A stretch of DNA of 64,000 nucleotides from Macrobrachium rosenbergii. Its lineage: Eukaryota; Arthropoda; Malacostraca; Decapoda; Palaemonidae. Below are positions 39,198 through 53,779 of the stretch, piece by piece (the stretch's first letter is position 1; every line of letters begins with the position of its first letter). Below the pieces are notes generated by a model, which had not been told where the DNA came from, did not search any database, and saw only the letters and a list, made by a program, of their open reading frames with translations. Where the stretch lies: contig NC_089762.1 of NCBI RefSeq assembly GCF_040412425.1, positions 22,232,147 through 22,296,146 on the forward strand, read 5' to 3'. The position numbers were made by a program, and so were the translations under genes.

Positions 39198-39553
39198 TGA
39201 ACCTTACTACATGACCAACAAAGAGTAATGGTTCTTGGTCTATGCGTGGTCTGTTGTTGACACTATGGTGGATTGCACATGCGCATTAATCACTTCTTCT
39301 AAGCAGGTTTTGAAGATAGAAGAACTGGGTATACAGCCTCGCTGTAAAGATTTGGGAAAGTGCCCTCTTACCTTTGAGTCCATTCCATACTCCTTTAAGT
39401 GTTACAGTGTTTATCACTATGACACAATACCCAGCCACGAGACCAGCTATAAGAGAATTCTTTTACATTAGTTTGGTCACCACGGAGCTGTGGTAGACCA
39501 TGGAAGGGTAACTCCTTTAGGATGAAACAAGTGACTACATTATCAAAAATGTT
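39198..39553. repeat. DIRS inverted terminal repeat (5' side of the element)
   Basis: Reverse complement of 34762-35095. It contains an additional ~40 bp (about 39353-39395) absent from the other repeat. The outer end (acattatcaaaaatgttt) differs from the left outer end, as in DIRS1 where the two terminal repeats are not identical at their tips. Confidence 0.88.
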
Positions 39554-43041
<3,488 letters not shown>

Positions 43042-43313
43042 ATAAATTTTCATACATAAAAGCACTGATCAAGTGCAGGTTACACATTTTTTTAAAATGA
43101 TGTAATGACATTACAGGATTTTCACCTTTAGATAAATGTTGTAATGTGATTTTGAGCAGTCTTCAAGCTGTAATATTGTACAAAAGTTTGAATAAATAAG
43201 CTGTTTTTCACTGTCTCCTTTGCTTACAACTCCATGAGCAGTAGCTTATTATTGTATTGAAATAGCTCATTAGGAACATAATTTGTGACTAGAATAACCT
43301 GGAAAATGTGGGA

Positions 43314-43390
43314 ATTAAGAATTTGAAGGGCCTGAGATATAATCCCCCTTCAGTAGGTAGAGGCAGTCCCATTTCTAGACTCTGTCTCAT
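43314..43390 (+). repeat. Short dispersed direct repeat, copy B
   Basis: Imperfect second copy of 42318-42395 (gggcctgagatataatcccccttcag). Confidence 0.7.
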
Positions 43391-44722
43391 ATCCATCCCT
43401 GACTACAGATAATTTTATCATACAGTAGCTGAACATGGAGTTTTTATAACTTAAAACCATTTTTCTTTTTTATTCAAATTCATTAGCCAAAGTTCACCAT
43501 AATTCACAGGATAAATCCAACCTAGCAAGTAACTTCAGAAGTCTTCAAGATGAAAGAAGAGAGTAACCAAAAATCAACAAGTAACTGTTGGTACATATAC
43601 ACCTTTGATGGACTGGTGGGGGCTTGCTGGCCTTATTCTTTTGTGTAAAGCTAGCAACCCAGTTAGAATGTGGGGACTGGGAGGTGAGCATTTCTTCATG
43701 ATTGATTGATTTGTATTATAATATTAGTTTCATGTTATAAAAATTTCATTTGTTTCTTGACAAATCTACCAGTCATTAGCCTGAATTTTTACTGAGGTTG
43801 GATGATGAGAAGGGAATATCCTCAACTAGAGCAAAGCTCTAATGGGTTTGGAGCAACAGCTAGAAACAGTAGGTCAAGAACCAAGTGTCTAAAACAATCT
43901 TATAAGGTCCTCTTATTAGGCTTACATGCTGAGAGTAGTAGTAATTTGTGTGTGGTATTTCAAAAAAGCACAGAACAGTCACTAACATTTCAGGCAAGAC
44001 ACGGCAGCTTCTAACTTGGAAGAGTAATCTTACAGATGAATGAGGAATGATCAAGGCTGGACTAGGAGGAGGAGGAGTAGGCCTCTTCTTGTAAGGAATG
44101 GGTTACTTTGTCTTCGTCATTGAAGAATTCCACCAGTTAGTTCAAATTTTGGACCTCAACTGAAATGTGTTCTCTTTAGAATGATAATAAAATTCATTCA
44201 AGGAGGAAGAAGGTGAACAATGATGAGTTTACTTTTAACTTGACCCAATCAAAGCTGAGGAGTATTCTTACGGCTGTGTCGTCACAACAGGCACACAACA
44301 GACCGAAGCTGGTAGTTCCTTTCTGCCAGTGGGTAAAAGTTGCACATGCATCAACAGTCACTCAGTGGCTACCTTTTGATTACCTTCCTACCATTAAAAT
44401 TTGTTTCTGGCAAAATATGACACTAGAAATTATGGCTAATTATCATTGGTTCATTTGTCATAAAATATTTAATTTTCATCTACAGAACACTCTAAATATT
44501 TATTGTGGATCTTATATACTTTTCAGCATCACTAATGTTCAATAATAGTGATGTTTAGTGAAACAATAGAAAAAATATGAAAACTTTCACATTACATCTT
44601 ATACATTAATGAAGTACTACTGGATGCATTATTCTTAGTCACTGATGGTGAAACTTAGAGAAAAATTTATAACAAGGCTAAAAGTAGGAAAATATTTGGT
44701 TAACCACTGCAAATACCCATAC
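43391..44722. other. No gene recognised
   Basis: Plus-strand frames at 43802-44014 and 44213-44545 have no domain I recognise. Nothing else stands out. Confidence 0.4.
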
Positions 44723-45182
44723 TGTATTATGCTGGACTCACACATTGCTGATTCAAGGACGTGCATGTCGTAATGGCTGGTTTTGGTGATCATTGCCATC
44801 ATTTGCAGGCCTGGGGCCGCAAAAGAAAAAGATATTGTCAGCGGCTTGGTCAGACATTTGCGATTCAAGGACACACAATGCTTAACTGCCGAAATTTTGC
44901 TAATTACAACCAAATCACCAACAATTGCCATGAATCATTACCGCATCGCCAAGTTTGGCAACGTGCACCAAGTGATGGCGGATGCTTTAAATGAATGGTG
45001 CATGTTTTAAATGGTAAAAATATCTGCCGTCACTTGGTGCACATCACCAAACTCGGCAACGTGGTAACGATTCATGGCACTTGTTGGCGATTTGGTCGTA
45101 ATGACATCGTAATTAGCAAATTTTCTGCAGTTATGCACTGCACGTCCTTGAATCGCCAATGTCTGAGTCTGGCATTATGTAC
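44723..45182. mobile_element. Foldback/MITE-like element with palindromic core
   Basis: The two ends match as inverted repeats: tattatgctggactcacaca at the left, ataatgccagactcagacat in the reverse complement of the right. Inside, 44852-44982 and 45023-45163 form a near-perfect ~130-bp hairpin with a 40-bp loop. The terminus motif (cattgctgattcaaggac) also occurs a second time in direct orientation at about 44855, so the left end is duplicated. No coding capacity. Family unknown. Confidence 0.75.
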
Positions 45183-45198
45183 AATAAGTTTCACAATA

Positions 45199-45480
45199 CA
45201 GTAGGCAGTCCCTGGTTAACAGCGGGCATGGTTAACAGTGGGCTTGGTTAACAGCGATCCGGTTTTACGGGACTTGTCTAGCGACGAAAATTGGCAATTT
45301 TGGTGCCGAATATCGCCGATTTCCGCTTATCGGCGCCGATACATTCCTTACATACCTAACAGAGGTGCTGATAAATGGAATTCAGCGCTTTTCGGTGCCA
45401 ATCAGCCATGAAAATCGCCGATTTTCAGTTATCATCACACCCTCAGAACAGAACCCCAGCCAATAACCGGGGACTGCCTG
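45199..45480. mobile_element. Mariner-type MITE
   Basis: 282 bp flanked by TA (45197-45198 and 45481-45482). The ends are cagtaggcagtccctggtta and, in reverse complement, caggcagtccccggttat. TA targets and CAG termini fit a non-autonomous Tc1/mariner derivative. A triplicated ggttaacag motif lies at 45215-45250, and palindromic cgccgat/atcggcg sequences lie inside. No ORF. It directly follows the foldback element. Confidence 0.75.
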
Positions 45481-45482
45481 TA

Positions 45483-46153
45483 CTTATAAAGTGCTTTTGG
45501 ATAAAGCACTTACCTTGACTCCAGTCACTAGCAATATAGGTAAATGGACTGTATATGCATACCATGTTTATTAATCCAGCAAAATTTCCTACATCCTTGC
45601 CATACATATTTGTAAAAAAAAAAGTAAAAACAATATATACCTATAATTAACCTACATATCCCAGGAGTATATAAATAAGACATTTAAAACCTTCCATAAA
45701 GCTTTGGGCGGTAAAGCCAGGAAACTTAATTAAACACAAAACAAAAACATTACCTGCAAAGGGAGGGCAAACAAGTATGTACACCCAAAAACAGTTCTAC
45801 AGTACTGTATAAAATGCCAGGTAAAACTGCTTTTAGCTTGCCAGGAATTGGCACCTTCTGAAAGGTTTGCAAAAAAATTTTTTTTTTTTTTTCATTTATT
45901 TAGGAAAGGTTAGAATATTATTTTGATCACTTCCTGTTTGCATGTACTAAGAGCTTGTGTGGGTAGAGGAACTGTGTTATTTGGTTTTTCCTGAGATAGG
46001 TTGCAAGTTTGCTACTGTACCATATGGTAATTCTGTGGCTGCAAGTACTGAGAGAGAGTAGAAAAGAATATCAAATGTCTCATCCTTTTTGGTGTTTTAT
46101 TGCTGTCAGATTATTTTGTGACAACTGTTGTTATATGCATGAGAGAGAGAGAA

Positions 46154-46185
<32 letters not shown>

Positions 46186-47437
46186 CATGTCTTGATGTAA
46201 ATGGCTACATAAGACATATAAAATATTGTCCATTTAACCCAATAGGTAATCATCTATTTGATAATTGATTTCTGTACATAACTTTTACCTTACAGCAGAA
46301 TGAGATGTTGAATGGTCTTACTATAGACCCCATGGCAAGAAGCTACACCAAATAATGGCATCATATGAGCAATGGTAATATTGAGAAGTATAGGTATTTT
46401 TCAGAATTACTTTTTGACATATTTTAACAATACAAATGGTAATCACCTGGCAGAGTGACAAGTCTATTGGCCACTCTATACCAGAAGGTATGATATTGCA
46501 TGGGATATTATTTGAGAGTTTGAATGTTCATTACAGACAAGTATTGAGGCATTTCAAACTAACATTTCGTGAAATAAAACAATGGTTTGCCATAATTTAA
46601 CAATAAAATCACCAAAATTACAAAATAATACTGTACTTCATTTTTCAAGTCCTCCAACTTTCAAGTTTCTAAGAATGAGCCACTGTTTTTTTTTTTCTTG
46701 CAACTTGTGGCTGCAAGTCCTACCCAACTTCTTGATGCATCCCTAGACAGTTTTGCATGGTCCTCAGCCTAGTTGCCAGTTAGCTTTGTGTATGGATGGA
46801 AGCTCCTGAACTTTGCAACAATTTTTTTTAAGTTGTCCCTGGCCCATGTCAGTTAGCTTCCCACATACATCTAAGCTGTTGAGCTTGTGACTACATATTT
46901 TAAAAGCCAATGAGATGGTTATAAACAGCTATATAATAATTCAATGACTTGTAAAAACTTGTACTGTACTGTATAATAAAGTCAAATGTTAATCTATATT
47001 GTGACCTGTGTCTTGGAAGTAGTCCCAGTGTCAAACAACCATTAAAAGCTATCTTATGTAGTCTCTACAATACATATAATATATACAGTATATCACTATC
47101 CATATACTGTATATGTTTAGGTAGTTCCTTGATATAACTGGTCCTCAAAATAAACACCACCACCATACGATATTTTTCAGTCCTGTTTTCTACATCTGGA
47201 CAAAAAAGCTCTTACCTACATTCACAATTTATCACACAGATTGCAATTAATTAAATTTGTTAAAATCAGTCAACATTTCTTGATGCAGTTACCAAATAGA
47301 CATGCTGCTATATACTGTATTATTTAACAAATAAACATGCATAAAACTTGAAAACGAAAAACCCAAGCTTAAACTTGGAGATATCATTTCATATACTGAA
47401 GTAAAACAATTTCAGATGTCAACATATACATGGTATC
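45483..47437. other. No gene recognised; one (GA)n tract
   Basis: AT-rich, with an interrupted (GA)n microsatellite at 46140-46186 and a poly-T at 45877-45891. No motif. It lies downstream of the candidate minus-strand polyadenylation signal. Confidence 0.4.
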
Positions 47438-47443
47438 TTTATT
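47438..47443 (-). promoter_or_regulatory. Candidate polyadenylation signal AATAAA (minus strand)
   Basis: TTTATT on the plus strand, 427 bp downstream of the stop codon of the candidate terminal exon at 47870-47944. A plausible 3' UTR end, but such hexamers are common in AT-rich DNA. Confidence 0.3.
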
Positions 47444-47869
47444 GCTTACAATTGTTATGGCAGAAGTCAACTAGTCATTCAAAGAAAATCACTGTACAAA
47501 GCTCAAGAGGACACATCATACTGATATCTTAATTAGGCACTAAGAACACTCACTTTTGGCAATGATATGGCTATGTAAATTATCTAAATTGTTTTTCAAC
47601 ATATTTACATGTGACTAAATCTGAAAGTATTTAAAGCTATTCCAGGCAAGCTTTACAATTTATTTTAAATTCTCTTTGCATATGCACAGCATGTGCACAG
47701 CTAAACAGCAATTCTGTACAGTAATTCAAGTAGATTAGCATCTGAATGTGCCATATGAAGAGAAAAAATACAGGCACAGTTGTCCACACAAAGCTTGGAT
47801 AAGGCAATCTGAAGCTTAATGAAATTTTTCTTTATACTCAAAATCCTTTTACATTACCACATGCACATA

Positions 47870-47944
47870 TCAGTTATCATACTTAGCTATGGATCGCCGT
47901 ATAGCATTAACCACTTGCCATGGATCATGGATCCTGTACACAAT
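47870..47944 (-). CDS. Candidate terminal coding exon of an unidentified host gene
   Basis: On the minus strand a good splice acceptor (ttaattgttttccag, a pyrimidine-rich tract ending in AG at 47945-47946) is followed by 24 open codons and a TGA at 47870-47872. The peptide reads IVYRIHDPWQVVNAIRRSIA then KYDN. It is mixed in charge, has no low-complexity bias, and looks like ordinary globular protein sequence. The other two frames close sooner. I do not recognise the protein family. Upstream exons would lie at higher coordinates. The Gypsy and DIRS insertions from 49.5 kb onward would then be in its intron. No second exon could be identified in this window, so this could be coincidence. Confidence 0.35.
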   Translation of the reverse strand: MVYRIHDPWQVVNAIRRSIAKYDN

Positions 47945-49493
47945 CTGGAAAACAATTAACATATTTTAGTCAAGAACTACATGTCCATTTTTGTCTATCT
48001 ATGGGTATGCCCCCATAGCTTTTAAATTTTCACATCTACAGTTTAGATGACATACAGATATACAGTACTGGACAGAGCCACTAAAAGTACTATCTCCTCA
48101 CCACAGAACAATGTGAACTTGTTTTTGTTTCTTCTTATGGTAAAGATAACTAATCTACATCTACTGTCAAGAGAAGAGTCTGAACTGTGGGTTTAATTTA
48201 CTTCTTTACAAGCTAAACTACTGGTTTGAAATTAAAATTACAAGTTTTATTGCTTCTGATAAATAAAGGAAAGCATGAAATATCAAAGATTATATATAAA
48301 TAAATTGTGTAGATAAAAACCATTGTTTTACTTGAAACTATCACTTTTGGCATGAATGGATAATCAGTGACGAGTTTAAAAAGATCAGTCATAACAAAAA
48401 TAGTTTAACCAGTCAACCAAGTGCTTACAGTGCATGCTCAAAGGGTTTTTTTTTAAAGAATGAAGTTTAATTATAATTCATTTAAAAAAATAAAGCTTCC
48501 TAAAAACTCTCAATAACTTGACGGACTGATATTGTTGAAAATTCTGACAAAATTTGTTTTCAGGTACAGTATTTATGTCTAATACTTGGAACTGAGTGTT
48601 GACTGAAATTTGTGCATTCACACAAAATATTCTATGGTTAAGGAAGAAAAAACTTCAGCTATGTCGGCAGCTGCTCCTGGCAAAGGTTATTCTGAAATAA
48701 AACCATTGTTCTCTAGTCTTGGAAGGGGTCATAGCCTCTGCACCATAGCCTTCCACTGTTTCAGGCTAGCGTTCTTTTGCTTGAGGGTGCATTTACAGAA
48801 CACTTTTCTCTCAATTTATTCTTCTGCTTGCTTTTCTCCATCAAGTGCACTGGGCAAACATAATAAAAAGACAAAGAATGCATAATAGTTTATCAAAAGG
48901 TTGTCATTATGTTTATCTTCATATTTGATCATTTTCAAAACTATCACTACTTGTTCATGTGAGTATGTGATGTTTCTCTCTTGGGATTCATAAGCGCTTG
49001 TTAAGATATCTTGTATAATGTAACCTTGACCCTGCTTATCTTTTTTCAAATACAGTATCATTACTTCTCCGTATTCAGAAATGTGCCTGGCCTCTCCAGT
49101 TTCTCTGTGTCTATAGCTGAACTATCTTTCCACATTTTTGTAGGTTAATGTGCTTTGTCTATGCATGGATTTTTAATTATTTTCTGCTTCTCTGCTTGTG
49201 TTTTTCCTCGGGAGAGAATGTTGTCGTTATTTATTTATCTTCACTACTTAAACTTGGGCTTTCAGACAATATTTTTTTTTTTTTGCATATTTGCCAATTT
49301 GTCCTTTAAATTAACTGTGATTTTAATTTTGTTCTGTTCCATGTCATTATTTACATTTATTAAAATTCTAGTGTTTGACTTTCCTAGTCTTAGTGAATTA
49401 ACATTTTTATATATGTAACTTAACAAGTAATTACACTGCCTACAGTTTCACTCGCTGGCAGCTTAAAAATTTCAAAATTTCTGGTAGTGTCAG
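47945..49493. other. No gene recognised; possible intron
   Basis: AT-rich. If the exon at 47870-47944 is real, this is the intron preceding it. No other exon with matching splice signals was recognised. Confidence 0.35.
48690..48850 (+). repeat. Possible dispersed repeat fragment
   Basis: The block gtcatagcctctgcaccata, gccttccactgttt and cttttgcttgagggtgca resembles a short dispersed repeat I associate with crustacean sequences. The surrounding 91-codon frame (48610-48885) is therefore unlikely to be a gene. There is only one copy in the window, so recognition is tentative. Confidence 0.3.
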
Positions 49494-49583
49494 TGTAGGT
49501 GACTAGACCTCGCCCACTTTCAGGGTAAGTGAGGAACGACTTCAGCAGAGAACTCAATTGTTTTTTGTTTCCGACTGAAGTTC

Positions 49584-49632
<49 letters not shown>

Positions 49633-50001
49633 TTTGAGAGAGTGTAATTGTCTGTCTGTTGGAAGAGGGATGAGGTCGTTAGTTTTTTACGGCGCTGTCT
49701 GTTTGGAATATGTGAAGGATTTTTCGGTTTTTGAGTGAGTCTTGAGTCAGAGCTAGTGCCGGTCAGTGTTTTTGGTCTTGGACAGTTTTTTTGTGTGCTT
49801 TTTGAGAGTTGTTGGTTTTCTTGTTAGTGTGCTGTTCTTTGTTGTGTATACATAGTTCTATCTTCTTTTTTATGTTTCCTTGTTTTGTTTGTGTGGTTTT
49901 GGGTGCTGTGTTGGCGACCGTGGGCCTTACTCCATCTTCCAGCAACCGAGGATCAGGGTGAGTGTTGTGTACTGTTTTTTGTGGTTTTGAATTCCGCCAC
50001 A
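49494..50001 (+). repeat. 5' LTR of the Gypsy element
   Basis: Shares with 57194-57663 the blocks gatgaggtcgttagtt, cttgagtcagagctagtg, cttactccatcttccagcaa and ccgaggatcagggtga, and the end ttttgaatt..gccaca. It contains a GA microsatellite at 49584-49632. The 3' end at 50001 is well placed by the PBS. The 5' boundary (tgtaggtgac) is a guess, because the two LTRs align poorly before the GA tract. Confidence 0.85.
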
Positions 50002-50008
50002 TAATATT

Positions 50009-50027
50009 TGGCGCCCAACGTGGGGCT
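50009..50027 (+). promoter_or_regulatory. Primer binding site, tRNA-Lys type
   Basis: tggcgcccaacgtggggct, 7 bp downstream of the 5' LTR. It is complementary to the 3' end (including CCA) of an insect-type tRNA-Lys(CUU) as I remember that sequence. Minus-strand DNA synthesis would start here. Confidence 0.8.
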
Positions 50028-50085
50028 GTTGTATAATTGCTGTTAGGATTGTTTGTGGTGGGTAGAGTGAGAGTAAGAGGTCAGG

Positions 50086-51998
50086 ATGAGTGAGATAGAG
50101 AAACTGAGAGAGGAACTCTGGGTGGCTAGGGAACTCCAGGGTAGGCTGGAGGAGGAGAATGGGAGGCTGAGGAGTGAGAATGAGGAGTTGAGGAGTCAGT
50201 TGGAGGAGATGGGGGTAATGCTAAGGAGTGCAAAAGAAGAAATGAAAGGGTAAATGAAAGAGTCAAAAGAGAGGATGGATAAAAAGTTGGAGGGAATGAT
50301 GAAAGGTGTGGAAGAAATGGTGAAAGGTATGTTCAAGGGTGTTTTTGGAGAAGGGGCTGTTGGAGGCAGGTTCTCTGGAACGTGTGAAGGGGCAAGAGAG
50401 AAAGAAAAGGAGGAAGAAGTGAATGGAAGCGTGAGTGATGAAAGTGATGTGGAAATAGGAAGTAAGAAACGAGAGAATGAGAGGCAGGGTAAGGAAAAGG
50501 GGAATGAAAAGCAAGGGAAGGAACAGAGGAAAGTAAGGATAAGTCAGGGGAAGAAAAAAGGAAGAAGGGAAAAGGAAAGGAAACTGGTAAGAAGGGTAAG
50601 GAAGTGGGAAAGGCAGGAAAGAAGGGAGAGGGTAAAAATAGTGCTGATAGTGAGGTGGATGGAGGTGAATGGATAAAAGTGGATAAAAAGAAGGGGAAGA
50701 AGAGTGTAATGAGTAAGATGAATGTAAGTGCGGAAGTGGACTCTTTGTATTCGGAAGAGGGTATGAAAGGACAGAGTGAAAGTAGCGAAAGTGAGAGTGA
50801 AAAAGTGAGAAAGGCTATGTATGTGAGGGAGGTACCCGGTGTGAAAGGTATAATGAGTATGGAAGTAGGGATGTGTATGATTTCTTTAGGGAGTATGAAA
50901 GGTTTGTCATGATAAGTATGGGGAGAGTAAGAGAGTGTGGGCACGAATTGGGAGAATATTTGACTGGGTTTTGCTTGATATGTATGGGGTTATTATGAGT
51001 GTGGGAGATGTTGAGTATGACAAGGTGAAAACTAGACTAGTTGAGCAAGCGAGGCGTATGGAAAGCGAGTGTTAAGTATAAGAGGAAGAATGGATTTGAT
51101 GAGGCAAGAATGAAAGCTGGGGAAACCTTGTCACTGTATGCTTGTAGGCTGGAGACGTTGGCGAGGAAGAAGTTTGGGGATGATGGGATAGATGAATGTA
51201 AGGAGTTAGTACGAAAGTTGTTAGAGAGTGCCAGATGGAGTGAGAGAATTTGTGAACTTGAAGCGGAAGGAGAAGAAAAGATGGACGATTGAAAGGTTGA
51301 CTTGGGGAGAAATTTTGGAAATTGTAGAAGATTATGAGCTTGACAGGGTTATAAAAGAGAGCAGAAGTGTGAGTGTAAGGGCTGGGGTAGATGAGAGAGT
51401 GCCAGAGTTTGGAAGCTTTAGGGATGCAGTGTTGAGGGGCCCAATGAGAATGGCAGATAGTGTAATAGATAGGAGTGTAAGAGCAAGTAATGTGGAGGTG
51501 CCAGTGAGGATGAATGGTGGGTTTGTAAGGGAACAATGGGTTGGACGGGTTAGGGATAGTAGTGTACAAAGGGGAAGGTGGTGGTGAGTGGAAGTCGAGC
51601 GAAGTGTTTTAGATGTGGAAAGGAAGGACATACAAAGAATGAGTGTAGGTGGGCTTTAGGAGCGTGTTTGTGTGTGGGCAACCGGGACATTTGGTAAGTG
51701 AGTGTACGAAAGAGGGGTTAAATGCTACAGGTGCGGACAGGTGGGTCATATTGCTAATGGTTGTAGGGGTACCCGAGTGAATGTAATATGTGGCAACTGT
51801 GGTAAGAATGGGCATTATGCGAGAATGTGTTCAGAACCGAGAGCGAAGTGTGTCGAATGTGGAATGGAAGGGCATGTATCAAGTGTATGTAGACGAAAGA
51901 GGGTGACTGTGACAGCGAATTCAGGGAAACTGAGTGTGAAGGGGGTTCAAATGGGTGGATCCTCCAGGATGCAAGCGGTGCGTGATGCATGTACGTGA
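50086..51998 (+). pseudogene. Gypsy Gag with five CCHC knuckles, frameshifted
   Basis: Structural protein of the retrotransposon particle. The first 55 codons from ATG 50086 form a leucine/glutamate heptad coiled coil and end at a TAA (50251). The same frame then resumes for 140 codons of Lys/Glu-rich sequence. After frameshifts, a capsid-like part follows at about 50870-51290 (AGETLSLYACRLETLARKKF). The nucleocapsid has CCHC zinc knuckles starting at about 51605 (CFRCGKEGHTKNEC), 51664 (broken by a 1-nt shift), 51723 (CYRCGQVGHIANGC), 51789 (CGNCGKNGHYARMC) and 51849 (CVECGMEGHVSSVC). Five knuckles is more than the one or two usual in Ty3/Gypsy Gag. Confidence 0.85.
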
Positions 51999-52059
51999 GG
52001 GGTTGTTGCATGAGGAGGTTTTGCTGGAAAGACTGACGAGTGCATGAGTGTGCAAGTGT

Positions 52060-52345
52060 GTTGTAAGGGGTAAGATTGATTGCCTTAATAGATACCGGGT
52101 GTAGTATGAATGTCATATTTAAGAATGGATGTGAGAAATTGAGGAATACGTGTGAAATTAGGAATTGTCAGGGGAAGTAAGAGGATTGGAAATTTAGGGA
52201 TAGCAGTGGTTGGAAGAGTGTGTGAACGGTTAGAAATTGGGGTGTAATGATGGATGAAAGTGATTTTTGTGTGATTGAGAGTATGAATGATAAATATGAT
52301 ATTTTATTGGGATGTGAGTTTTTGAAAAAATGGGATGGTGGTCCG
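52060..52345 (+). pseudogene. Gypsy aspartic protease, first copy (PR1)
   Basis: Retropepsin-type domain at the canonical place between Gag and RT. The catalytic triad Asp-Thr-Gly is at 52091-52099 in the context LIDTGCSMNVI. About 70 codons later the typical end block YDILLGCEFLKK appears (about 52293-52330). Several frameshifts and stops lie between the two blocks. It would process the polyprotein in an intact relative. Confidence 0.78.
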
Positions 52346-52476
52346 TCCTAGTATGAATGTAATTGAATTATGTATGAAAGGGGATGTGCTTGGGGATTTG
52401 TATTTTGGGAAGGATGGTAGGGTTGAGCAAAAATTGTGGAAGAGAGTGCCTGTAATTGCGACAGAGAGGGTAAAAA

Positions 52477-53600
52477 GTGCCACATGAGATTGGAGAAGTT
52501 GTGAGTGTGAAAGTGGCATGGCTGGATAGCCTCAGGATAGCCAACAATGATAGGTGTGAGTATGTAGTTGAGGGAATAGACATAAATAAATTAGTCAGGG
52601 CAAATGTGTGTGTATATGATGGGGTTTTGAACATGGGAGATCCGAGGGTATATATAACGTCATTGCCGAGTGTCAGGAAGAAGCGAGTCCGAGGAATATG
52701 TGAGGGAGATTGCGTGGGAATATTACGTACATTGGTGAATGTGGATGATGAGAGGTACGTGAAGGTACGGCAGGTGATGACAGGTGATTTGAAAGGAGTT
52801 AATGATTGGACGTATGAGGAGTTGAAAGAAAGAGTAAAGGTAGATGAAAATGTAAGTGATAACGTAAGAGAACGATTGAGGAGAATGTTGTGGGATAGGC
52901 AGGGGGCATTGAGTCGTGGAGACGAGGATTTTGGGGGATCGAAGCTTCCAGAATTTAAAATAGTTCTGAAGACGACACCCCATATATCAGCGTCCCCGAC
53001 ATTTTTCTCCGTCTATCAATCGTGAGATAGAGGAGCAGTGTGAGGAGCTTGAGAGGGTGGGAGTGATTGAAAGGAGTACGAGCGCCTGGAATAGCCCCAT
53101 TGTACCAGTACGTAAGCCAGATGGAAGTTTGCGAATGTGTGTGGATTATCGGAAGGTGAATGAAGTAACTGTGAAAGAGCGATTCCCGATGAATGTGGTG
53201 TCTGATTGTGTGTACAAGATGAATGGAATGAAAGTGTTTACAAAATTAGATCTGGTAAGGGCTATTACCAGATGCCTCTGGAGGAAGGAGCAGGCATATT
53301 ACGGCCTTTTCTAGTAGTTCCTGCCACTACCAGTTCCGGAGATTGAGTTTCGGACTGGCTAATGCGCCTGCTGCCTTCAAAGGGCAATGAATGTGGTTCT
53401 GGCTGGGTTTGATCGCAAGAAGGTAACTGTTTTTATAGATGATATTTTGATTGCGGAAAGTGAGACTGTAGAAGAGAATATGGAACTGCTTGAACGAGTG
53501 TTAGAAAGGTTGGAAGAAGTAGGAATAAAAGTAAAACTTGAAAAGTGTGCTTGGTTGGCTGGGAGGTGGAATTCCTAGGGCATATGGTGAGTGGAAGAGT
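52477..53600 (+). pseudogene. Gypsy PR-RT linker and reverse transcriptase, frameshifted
   Basis: About 150 codons of linker (52477-52960) contain no domain I recognise. RT then starts with a P-S-I-N-R-E-I-E-E-like block at about 53015. GVIERSTSAWNSPIVPVRKP and DGSLRMCVDYRKVN (53060-53165) are typical Ty3/Gypsy RT motifs. KLDLVRA (about 53245) holds the first catalytic Asp. VFIDDIL, with FIDD at 53434-53445, holds the catalytic pair; both Asp are kept. GIKVKLEKC follows at about 53525. At least three frameshifts interrupt the domain. Confidence 0.88.
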
Positions 53601-53779
53601 ATATATAGTTAAAAAGGAATGCTGTAAGAGGTGAAGAGTGAGTGATAAGTTCGTGAATAAGTCAAATTTGACTCACCAAAATGGTCGAAAAAGGAATTTC
53701 CACGTCCCCGGACGTGCGTGAGTGAGTTGAAAGGATTTTTAGGTTTAATTGAGTTTGGAAGGAAGTTTATAAAAGATTG

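Larger units (their letters stand above)
34762..39553 (-). mobile_element. DIRS1-type tyrosine-recombinase retrotransposon, structurally complete, coding-defective
   Basis: A 4.8-kb element bounded by inverted terminal repeats (34762-35095 and 39198-39553). Near its 3' end is an internal complementary region (35141-35237) whose two halves match the outer ends of the two terminal repeats. This arrangement defines DIRS1-like elements and supports circular-intermediate replication followed by tyrosine-recombinase insertion. Coding order on the minus strand is gag C-terminus, RT, RNase H, then tyrosine recombinase. Frames are broken in several places and one RT aspartate is replaced. No target-site duplication was seen, as expected for the class. 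A poly-A run (34746-34762) lies just outside the left end. Confidence 0.9.
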
